Shown here: piece after piece, positions 1-12,000 of the stretch | Position numbering within the stretch: position 1 is the first letter of the stretch | Layout of the letters: each line of letters begins with the position of its first letter | Source: Candidatus Kaiserbacteria bacterium | GTDB taxonomy: Bacteria > Patescibacteriota > Minisyncoccia > Phycocordibacterales > Phycocordibacteraceae | Reading direction: 5' to 3' | Length of the DNA: 49,862 nucleotides | Assembly (NCBI GenBank): GCA_029288835.1 | Contig: JARIGN010000034.1 | Span: forward strand, 1-49,862 | Notes under the pieces: generated by a model | What the model saw: only the letters and a program-made list of their open reading frames with translations | Databases searched by the model: none | Told to the model about the DNA's origin: nothing | Program-made: the position numbers and the translations under genes

Positions 1-1
1 C

Positions 2-3000
2 GCTTCCTCACTCACCAGTGTCGGAACCCTTACATCCCTCGGCGTCTCAGGCCTCTCCTCACTCGCAAATGTCACAGCTGCAAACGCAACCACCACCAAC
101 CACTTCAGCAGCACGCTCACAGCAAACACCGCAAGCTTTGGTGCAACCGCAACCTCAAGCTTCTCCTCAACCGGCGCTTTGACCCTCGCCTCAGCACTCA
201 CCGTCCCTAACGGTGGTACCGGTCAGACCAGCTTCACGGCAGGAAACCTTGTCTATGGCTCTGGCTCAGGTGCTCTTTCAAGCGTCGCAACCTCCTCCAT
301 CAGCGTCGGTTCCGGCATCAGTGTCACTTCCGGTACGCTTGGCGCTCAGGTCGGCGGCACCAACGTGACCCTTGGTATTGCAAACGGGGCAGTCACCAAC
401 GCAATGCTTGCGAACAGCACCATTAGTGGCGTCGCACTTGGTGGTACCCTCGCAAACCTCTCCTCAACCGACAGCACCCTCACCTTCAGCGGCTCATACA
501 ACGGTTCTGCTGCGCAGACCGTCGGCCTTAACCTCGGCAACGCAAACACCTGGACTGCGCTTCAGCAGTTTAATGGAAATGCGTCGACGACGCAGCTCAC
601 TACAACAGGGAACACCTACCTCGCATCGGCAGGCGGCAAGGTCGGTGTCGGTACCGCTTCACCATGGTCAACCTTTGCGGTCAGCAGCTATGGCGGAAAC
701 ATGTCCTACGGCGACACGAACAGCAACCTCACTTTTAGTATTGCTTCCTCGACAAATGCGACACCATCCTACTCAAATCCAAATGGCCAGGGCAACCGCA
801 CGCTTGCCATGAACGTCTACACCACCCTTAGCGTTGCGCAGGGTACTACGGAGCGCATCATTAACGGTGACACGACAACCCAAAACTACTACTGGAACTC
901 GCAGAGCGCTTCCGGAAATAGCATCACCTTTGACTTTGGTGCTGGGCAGCGTGAGCTCGTTACCGAAATCACGTACTACCAGTCCGACGCTTCAAACATG
1001 GGTACGTGGCAGGCTCAGGGCTCTAATGATGGCAGTACCTGGACGAACATCGGCAGCACCTTCACACTCGGTGGTGCCGCAACCGAGACTATCAGTACCC
1101 TCAGCGGCAACACCAACTACTACCGCTACTACCGCCTTAACGGTGTGAGCGGTACGGTTAGCAACTCACCATGGGTATACCAGTTCACCTTTAAGATTGC
1201 GAGCCTCAACGTAGTGGCAAAAGCACAGGCATTCTCAACGGATGGCACCAATGATACCGGCACCGTACTCAGTCTTGAAAGCGGTGGTGGGGCAGTGACT
1301 ATCGGCGCAGAGACAGCTCCTGAATCCACCCTCAGCGTGCGTGGCAATGCGTCTATCGGTGACGCAACCTACACCGCAACAGAAGCTCCAACCAATGGTC
1401 TCATCGTTCAGGGTCAGACCTTCATCGGTACTAATACCGCTAACTCAACGAACTCTACCGCAGCCCTCACCGTTAATGGTGCTATCCGCGACTATAGCGA
1501 CTACTACCAGTTGAGCGATACGAACACGCCAATTGAATCATTCTCAACCGGCGTTATTGGCTGGTCACCAGATGTACATATCGCAAGTGCTGCGGACACC
1601 GGTCTCGGCAGAAATGCTGCAGGAGTTGTTGAAGTAAATACAGGCACCTTAGGAAGCCTCGGCACATTGGTTGCGGCAAATGTCGGCATCGGTACCACTT
1701 CGCCGTACCAGCAGCTTTCTGTCGCGGGTAATGCGGTAATTGCAAACGGCGTTCTTTCGGTGACGCATGGCGCGGTTAACATCGACCAGTACAGTACCTA
1801 CCAAATTGGTGGCCAAACGTTCGCATATGCATCGAGCAGTACGAATAATCTTGCTATTGGAGTGGGCGCTGGCACACCGTTTCAATATGATGACTTCCAT
1901 ACAGGCAATACTGCTGTCGGAAATCTTGCCATGAATAATAATCTTGGAGATTTTAATGTTGCCGTTGGTTACTCTGCATTAACCTCTAATGTAAATGGAT
2001 CCGATAACGTTGCTATTGGTACTCAGGCCCTTAGTAGTAATACTGATGGAAATTACGACAATGCTATTGGCTCTGATTCACTTAATGCTAATACCATTGG
2101 GATTCATAATGAAGCCTTTGGGTATGACTCACTGTTAAGTAACACTTCGGGCAGTGACAATAACGCGATTGGTTTTGACGCAATGGCAACTAATACCACA
2201 GGTTCATCTAATGAAGTCATGGGTAGCTATGCGATGCAAACTTCTTCCTCTGCATCGCATAATGTGGCGATTGGTGAATATAGTGCTTATGGCCTACAAA
2301 GTAGCAACAATGTCGTTGTTGGTGATAATGCTCTTACTTCCGATATTAATGGTGGAGGTAACACAGCACTGGGTGCATGGAGTGCTGCGGGAGGCCCAGG
2401 ATTTGCAGGAGACGTGAGCAGCACAACTGCGGTCGGCTATTACGCACTCTACAATGAAATGGGTAGTGCTGCCCTTAACACTGCCCTTGGATATCAGGCG
2501 GGATATGGCCTAACGACCGGCTCAAGCAACATCCTCATCGGTGCTTCCACCATCACCGATGCGTTGAACCAAGTCACAACGGGTTCTAATAACATAGCTA
2601 TTGGTAATGATGTGGTCGTACCAAGTAGCACCGCAAATAACCAGCTCGACATTGGTAATCTCATCTATGGCACTGGCCTCGATGGTACCGACACTACCGT
2701 CTCTTCTGGAAACATTGGTATTGGCACCACCACCCCAGCGGCACGCTTCTCCGTAGCAGGAAATGAGCTTATTGGCGGTAATAGCGTCATCACCGGAAAC
2801 CTCACCCTTCCAACGCTCGCGGCTCCAGCGGGCACGTTCCTTGCCGTTAACACTGCAGGGCAGGTGATAGCGACTACTACACCAACTAGTGGTGTCTCAA
2901 GTGTCTCTAACTCTGACGGCACCCTCACTATCGCACCAACGGGCGGGGCAGTGGTCGCATCCCTTAACCTTGCGCATGCAAATACCTTCACCGCGCTTCA

Positions 3001-6000
3001 GCAGTTCCTTGGTAACGCTTCCTCGACGTATATCTCCGCAAACCTTGCTTCCTTCGGTGCAACGGCAACGACCACCATCGGTACGAACGGCGTCATCACC
3101 ACACCAAACATTATTGATTCCGGCATAGCAGCAAACAAACTACTTTACACCAATGGTTCCTCGCAGCTTTCAGCCGTAACGCTTCCTGGTTACGTCACGC
3201 TCACCTCTGGCACCCTTGCTATCTCCCAGCTTCCAATCGCCCAGGGCGGCACCAACGCTACCAGCTTCGCTACAAATGGTAATGCCGTCTACTATAACGG
3301 TACTGCGCTTGTGACCGCAGCTGTAGGTACGGCAGTTACCACGCCATATGCTTCATCAACACAGCTTTCAGTCTCAGGTCAGACCTATCTAACCAATGCT
3401 TCGTCTTCCTTACTCTCAGTCTCTGGTAGCACCTATCTCGCGACCGCAGGAGGAAACGTCGCTATTGGTGCAACCTCTACGCCCGCATCACTACTTTCTA
3501 TCGCTGGCACCGCAAACTTCGCGGCAGCTACCAGCACCATCTACTCAGCGCTTCGCTTAAATGGTGACAACCTCGCACTTCCTGCAGGTACCCCTATTAC
3601 GGCGGGACCGGGACTTAGTCTTGGAGGACCAACTGCAGTACAGAATGGCATGTATATCTCAGGGCGCTACGCCTATGTGGGTAATAGTAGTGGTAGCTTC
3701 ACGATTTTAGATGTGACAAATCCAGCAGCTCCTTCAGTAATAAGTACCACTAATACTGGAGTAACAGGTTCGACGCGCGTATTCGTTTCTGGTCGCTATG
3801 CCTATGTTACGGCGACAACGGGGAATGCCCTCGTCATATTTGATGTTTCAAATCCTAATGCTCCTACAAAGCTAAGTACTATCACTACCGGGCTCAGCTC
3901 ACCAAATTCCGTCTATGTTTCAGGACATTACGCGTATGTTACAAGCGCATCAAACAATTCCCTCGTACTCTTTGACGTGTCCAACCCTGCAGCTCCTGTG
4001 CAGGTGGGTAGTACCAGTGCCGGTCTTTCAACACCAAATGAGGTGGTAGTTTCCGGTACGTATGCCTATGTCACTACGGGAAATGCACTGGTTGCGTTCG
4101 ATATTTCAAATCCTGTCGCTCCCGCAAAACTTGGCAGCATAGCTTCTGGCGCTGGTGGATCACTTTCAGTATCAGGACGTTATGCGTATGTCCTTAGTAA
4201 TACTGGTAGCCTTTCAATATTTGATATTTCAAATCCTACATCAATTCCATCCCCGGTCGGTAGCGTAAATGGACTTGGTACTGTTGGACTCTCTGTATCA
4301 GGTCGCTACGCGTATGCTGTAGGACCGCAACTTACGATTGTTGATGTGGGAATACCTTCAGCACCGGTAGTGGCGAGTACTCTAAGTGGTCTAGGTGGTT
4401 TGGTAGATGTGTTTGTCTCCGGCCGCTATGCCTACACAACAAACACTTCTTCTCTCATTCCAATTGACATCGGCGGCATCGAGACAAATTCCGCGATGAT
4501 CCATTCCCTTGAGGCAGGAAACCTCCAGGTGCGCAATGACATCATCGCGCAGGGCCAGCTCCAGGTCTCGGGCGGCTTGAACGTAGGTGCCGGCGGTATC
4601 TTCTCTTCAGGTCCACTCGCGGTTTCCGTTGCTTCCACTACCCAAGCAAATGCGCTTTCAGCAACGTTCCAGGGCTATGTGGGAGTCGGTACCACCTCAC
4701 CAACCTCGCTCTTCTCGGTAGGAGGTAATGCATTCATCGGTGGTAATGCTGCTATTACCGGTACGCTCACGCTTCCTGCGCTCACCACTAACGCGCTGAC
4801 CTATACAAACAGTACGGGGCAGGTATCTTCCGTGACGCTTCCTTCCTATGTCACGCTCACGAGCGGCACGCTCGCCATCTCCCAGCTCCCAATCGCCCAG
4901 GGCGGTACAAACGCTACCAGCTTCACTACTTCTGGCAACGCTGTCTACTATAACGGAACCGCGCTCGCAACCGCTCCGCTTACCTCTGCAGTCACCACAC
5001 CGTATGCTTCTTCCACGGTCATTAGTACGACGGGTAACGCCTATGTGGGCGCAACCCTTTCTACAAATGCTATCAACGCAACGGGAGCAGTAAACATAAA
5101 CGGCACCACCGGCTACCTCAGTGTAGATACTCTTCCAATCCTTTACGCTTCAAGCACGCTTTCTGACTTCTCCCTCGGCTACATGGCTGGCGCAGCAACC
5201 ACTACGACCGGCACGAATAACTTCGCCCTTGGAAACCAGGCGATGCGTGCTGTCACTTCAGGAAGCGGTAATATGGCAGTGGGTAATAATGCGCTCCAGT
5301 CCCTCTCTACTGGTCAGCACAATACTGCAATGGGCTATAGCGCAAATGGAACCACGAGCGGAGGTAGTGATAATACCGTTATTGGATACCTCACCACGCT
5401 TTCGGGACAATTCTTGAGCAATGCAACGGTTATTGGTTCACAAGCAAAGGGAGGGCCAAATGGCGTAGTGCTTGGATACGAGGCAGGATACAACCAAGGA
5501 GTAGGAAACAATAATAATACCTTTATCGGATACCAGGCGGGATACAGTAATACCACCGGTGCAAACGACGTCTTCTTGGGTTATAACATTGCAACTACTA
5601 CCACGACCGGTTCAAACAATATCGCAATTGGCTATGATGTTAGCTTCGCGAGCACGACCGCCTCAAACCAGCTTGACATTGGTAACGTTATCTTTGGTAC
5701 AGGCCTTAATGCAGAAGGAACAAATCTTCCTACCTCGGCAAACATCGGTATCGGCACCTCTTCTCCATACCAGACCTTCTCGGTGGCGGGCAATTCTGTA
5801 ATAACAGGGAACCTAACGCTTCCATCCCTCGGCACCCCATCAGGTACCTTCCTTGCCGTGAATGCGCAGGGTCAGGTGATCGCAACGAGCTCGGGAGGCG
5901 TAAGCGGCATCACTTCCGTCAGCAACTCAGACGGTACCCTTTCGGTCTCTACTGCAGGAGGCGCGGTAACGGCATCCCTCAACCTCGCACACGCAAACAC

Positions 6001-9000
6001 CTGGACCGCGCTTCAGCAGTTTAATGGCAATGCTTCCTCAACCTATCTCTCCGCAAACCTTGCTTCCTTCGGTGCAACCGGCACCACCACCATCTCTTCA
6101 GCAGGTGTTATTACCACACAGGGTCTCACCAACAACGCCCTCACCACAAACACACTCCTCTATGCAAACGGTTCCAAGCAGGAGAGCTCCGTTACGCTTC
6201 CTTCTTATCTCACACTCACCAGCGGCACGCTCGCTATCTCAGCGCTTCCAAACGCGCAGCTCGCGAACAGCACCATTAGTGGCGTCGCGCTTGGCGGCAC
6301 CCTTGCAAACCTTTCCTCAACCGACAGCACCCTCACCTTCAGCGGCTCATACAACGGTTCTGCTGCGCAGACCGTCGGCCTTAACCTCGGCAACGCAAAC
6401 ACCTGGACCGCGCTTCAGCAGTTCAATGGAAATGCATCCACCACCGGCCTTACCTCAACGGGCAGCACCTACCTCGCAACTACCGGTGGCAATGTAGGCA
6501 TCGGAACTACCAGCCCAAGCCAGGCCCTCTCGGTAAACGGCAGCATTAGTCTTAGCTCAAGCACGCTCCTCTACTGGAATAACAACCCTATCCTCACCCA
6601 GGGACCTCTGGTTACCGTAAATAACTCCACCACGAATTCGCTCTTCTTGGGCTATGGCGCGGGCACTAACTTCCCAAATACGGACGCATACGGAACCGTC
6701 GGTATTGGTGCGGGCGCATTCCACTTCTTGAATGCACCTAACCTTGAAAACACTGCGGTGGGTGGAGATGCTGGCTATGATGACACGACGGGCGGCGGCA
6801 ACACGATTGTGGGTATGCATGCCATGGGCGTATCAAACTCTTCAGCAAACATCGCTATTGGTAATGATGCATACAGCCGTGCAAGCGGCTCGGGCGGTGC
6901 AAACATCGCTATCGGTCGTGCCGCACTCTATGACGGTAATCCTGACAGTGAAGTGGCTATCGGTCTTAATGCACTCCAAGGAAACTCCAATGTTGCGTAC
7001 ATCACCGGAACGCCAACAACGGGCGATACCATTACGCTTACGGTCTCAAGCACGGGCTCAACACCAACTGGTGCGCCATTTGGACCAGTCACGGGTCTTC
7101 CAATCACCTATACCTACACGGTCCAGGCAGGTGATACTCTCAGCACCATTGCTTCCGCCCTTGCGACAAACCTTAATACTCAGGCTGCAAATGTCCAGGG
7201 CAATGGTATCTTTGGCATCGTGCAATCAATTACGCCAGGTGATGGCACGGCGGCAGTGGTCTTCCAGGGAATGCCATCCGCATGGAACTTAAGCTTTACC
7301 AAGAGCGTGACAGGCGCTGGAACAGAGGTGGTGAGCTACCAGGGCGGCGCCAGCTGTGCAAACTGTATCGCCCTTGGAAGCAACGCAATGGAAGGGTTGG
7401 GTATAAGCTCGACCACCGTAGATGATATCGCTATCAGTAACTTCGCGGGAGTAAATCTCACCACGGGCCAATTTGATACCTACATGGGTGCATTCTCTGG
7501 ACTCCATACGACCAGCGCAAGCTTTAACACGTGCGTTGGACCAAATACTTGTGAAGCTGATATTACAGGCTACTGGAATACGGCCTTTGGTGCCAATGCG
7601 TTAACTAATGCCACGGGCTACGCCAATACCGCTATTGGTATTTCGGCAGGATCAAGCGTTACGTCGGGTGCAAATAACATTCTCTTAGGAAACGGCGACG
7701 GATCAGCAACCTTAACTACTGGTTCAAACAACATCATCATTGGCCAGCACCTCGATACGCCAACGTCCGGTACGAATAACTTCCTCGACATTGGCAATGG
7801 CATCTTTGGTACTGGCCTCAGTGGTAGCGGCCTTGTTCCTGAAGGGTTGATCGGTATCGGTACCTCGTCTCCATACGCAACGCTATCCGTCTTTGCGGGA
7901 GGTGACTACGCTTCCCATAGTGCTTCAACAGTCTTTGCTGTCGGTTCCTCGACCGCAGGCACCGCAACCAGCACGCTCTTCTCGGTACTTAGCAGCGGAA
8001 ATGTCGGCATCGGCACCACCTCACCAGCATACGCACTCGACGTAAACGGCAGCATCCAAAGCAATGGCAACCTTTACTTCTCAAGCGCTCCATCAAATGG
8101 AAACTTGAACGGCATGATTTATGTCGGAGGTACACCAATTCTCAGCACCTTTAATTACGGAAATAACGGTACCGTTACCACCCTGGGTCAAAACATCTTT
8201 ATGGGACAAGGTGCGGGTAATACCACGACGGGTTCAACGGCAACAGCAAATTACCAGAGTTCCTATAATATCGGAATTGGATACACTGCGCTCTCAGCAA
8301 ATACGACCGGCTTCAATAACCTAGCGGTTGGTCCTCAGGCACTCCTTTCCAATACAACCGGTGTCGACAATGTCGGGCTGGGCTTAAATGCTCTTAACGG
8401 TAATCAAGGAGGTCAAATAAATACCGCGGTCGGCGTAAATAGCTTAGCAGGAAATATCGGAGGTAATTCCAATGTAGGAGTTGGTTTTAATGCTGGCGAG
8501 TATATGTCCGACGGGGTAACGTTGAATACATCCTCAGGTAATTCTGTATACTTGGGTTCAGGCACCGAAAGTCTTGGGGTGAGTGATAGTAATGAGATTG
8601 TCATTGGGTCGAGTGCTGTAGGTGCCGGAAGCAATACCGTAACCGTTGGTAGTACAACCATCACTAAGACCCTCCTCAACGGAACCGTGGGTATTGGTTC
8701 CAGTTCTCCTATCGCGCTCCTTACCCTCCAGGCCCCATCTTCAAACACAGGCCAGATCCTTGATATCGCTTCAAGCTCCGGTGCTTCTTACTTGCACATG
8801 ACCGCAAGTGGCAATGTGGGTCTTGCTTCTACCTCGCCATGGGGCTTGCTCTCTATAAACGGAAATGGCCTTGGCGCAAACATGCCACAATTCGTTGTCG
8901 GCTCGTCGACCGCCACAAACTTCCTTATAACAAATGGTGGCAGAACTTCTATTGGTGGCACAAATCTCGATCCATATGGAAGCTCTCTTAGTGTTACGGG

Positions 9001-12000
9001 GAGCGCACATATTGCTGGCACACTCTCTGTCAGTGCCGGTAATGCAGGATTCAGTAATGTTGGAAACTTCACCTTTAACGACACAACAGGAGACCTAAGC
9101 TATGCAGCAGTAGGGAGCGGTTCTACGAAGAATTTCATTTTTAACCAAACGGGAAATGTGGGAATTGGCACAACAACCCCATACGCAAAACTTTCCGTCT
9201 TTGCTGGTGGTGACTACGCAGCACGCGCAGCATCTACGCTCTTCGCTATCGGTTCTTCTACCGCAGGTACTGCTACCAGTACGCTCTTCAGTGTCCTCAG
9301 CACAGGAAACGTGGGTATCGGTACTACGTCACCAGTCGCGACGCTCGGTATAAATGGAAGTATCGGTGTGAATGCTTCCCAGCTCTATCTCGCTTCGAAC
9401 GGCTTTGTGGGTATCGGTACCACGACACCAGTTCGAGCACTCGACGTAGCAGGAAATGGTGAAAAGCAGAGCCAGATCCTCATTGAAGACAACAACGCCA
9501 TCGTTACGGCAAACAACCACTACTATGGCCTTCAGGTCGTAAACGGCGTGTTCAACATTAATGCGGTTAATGATAATTACTCGACCTCGACCGCATTCAC
9601 CATTAACCAGAACAATAACGTCGGTATCGGTACCACGTCACCATGGGCACAGCTTTCCGTGGATACCAGCAATATGCCTGCAGGTATTCCTCAGTTCTTT
9701 GTTGGTTCTACTACCGGCACGAACCTCATCGTCGCGAACAACGGCTATGTGGGAATGGGCACCACCTCTCCTTTTGCAAACCTCTCGGTAATGGCTGGTG
9801 ACGATTATCTTTCACACCCATCGAACACAGTTTTTGCTGTCGGTTCTACTACTGCAGGTACCGCGACCTCCACACTCTTTTCTGTGGGAAGCCAAGGTAG
9901 CATCACCTGGGGTGGAAACGTAAATGTCGCAGCAGACGCTGCCTTTAACTACACCGGCGCATATACCGGCGGCTTTACGCTTCAGTATTTAGGTGTCGGA
10001 AAGTTTAACGCCAACGCCTCACAAACTATCTTTAACCAGGCTTCAGTAGGTAACTCAGTGGCCGCAGCAAACGGTACTTATCAGTTCACTCCAGCTGCAA
10101 ACACGGGTATGCAAGCTTCTCTTGCTGATTACCCTCGCATGGTCTACAACTTCGGGGTCACGAATACTCGCGCCTCAGGAGCAGTAACAAACACTAACGA
10201 CATAAAACTCTATCCTTCTATTGAAGGCTATTCAAGCGCGGGTGTTGCTTCCGCGGAAACGATCGCAAGTACTACCGCACTTTATATTGCCGGCGAACCA
10301 ACAGCTGGCCCACTTGCTACGCTTACAAACTCCTATGGTCTCTTTATTGGAGCAACTACGACGACCGCTGTAACGGCTTCCACCACCAACACCTACGGCC
10401 TTGCCGTTCAGGCAAGCGCCTTCGGTACCAATAACTACGCAGCGGAATTCTTGAACGGAAACGTGGGTATTGGTACCACCTCACCATTTGCAAACCTTTC
10501 TATCGGTATGGCATCAACGACGAACGCGTTCGTCGTGGGTGTTGCCGGAAGTACCACGCCTTCCTTTATTGTTAAGTCAGCGAATAACAACGGAGCGGTC
10601 GGTGTTGGTACCACCTCACCATGGCGTTCGTTTGCGGTGAGTGGAACTGTTAGCTTAGCGAACCTCACTGCAGCAGGTACCAGCGGCTCGGCACTCTGTC
10701 TCTCGTCCACCAACGAAGTGGTGGTGAACTCGGGCGTACAGAGCTGTACCGTTTCTTCCCAGCGCTTCAAGAACACTATCCAGTCTTCAAACACCGGCCT
10801 TTCTGAAGTACTTGCCTTGAACCCGGTAACCTACTACCTTAACTCCGACACTAACCACACCGACCAGCAGTACGGCTTCATTGCGGAAGATGCAAATAAA
10901 GTGGATCCACGTCTTGTTGACCTCAATGCTCAAGGCCAGATCCAGTCATTCCGCTATGAGGAATATACTGCGGTTCTTACCAAGGCTATCCAGCAGCTTG
11001 CTGGTGCATACAGCGTGACGAACCTCAGCAACCTTGGCAGCACGTCACCAACCGTTTCGAGCTCCTATGCGGGCAACAGTTCTGCGGCTATCGCGGTTGA
11101 TGCAACAGGAAACGTAGCTATCGCAGGAAATATCACCGCTGCAAATCTCTCTACGGCAAATGTAACCGCAAGCGGTAATGCAACGGTGGCAGGTGACGCG
11201 ACGGTAAGCGGCACGCTTAACGCGCATACCTATGAAGTACCAGGTGCTGCCGGTGACCTCACAGCATTTGCAAACCTTACCGTGGGCAGCAGCACCTATG
11301 CGAGTGCAATCACGCCGGATGGTGGCATCAATATATACAAGCTCGCTATTGCAAACACCAGCAGCATTGCGGCTCTTGCAACGCAGACGGCAGCGCTCGC
11401 GACGCAGACCGACTCAATCTCCACGCAGCTCACTAGCCTTACCGCCCGCGTTTCAGCACTTGAGGCAGGCGCTGCCGCTGCGACCGCAAGCCTTGCAAAT
11501 GCGTCAAGCACTTCAAGCAACCTCCTCAGCGCTTCTACCACGGCAGTTGTAAATGCACTTTCTGAACTCGGTGTGCTCATCCAGAAGGGTGTCGCGCAGT
11601 TTGATACGCTCGTGGTCCGTGACCTCGTCTTCTCAAAGGATAGCACTGGTTCTTCAGCGGCTGGTTCCGGCACGGTGCTCACCGGTAACACCACCGCGCT
11701 CGTCACCAACGCACACATGCTTGCAGGCTCACTCGTTTCAGTGACCGTCACCTCAAACTACGTCGGCACCTGGCATGTCGCGAACAAGCAGGACGGCAGT
11801 TTCCAGGTCATCTTCTCCGTACCACAAACCACGGACGTAACCTTCGACTACGTCATTATCCAGACCCAGGGCCAGATCGCAACGTCCACGCCGGACACGA
11901 CGGGCAGCCCATTCAGCTGGCTCGCGCAGTTCTTCGGCGCTTCCTCAACGAATTCCACCACTTCAAATGCTACCCCGAGCGGAACGAACGGAAGCGGCGT

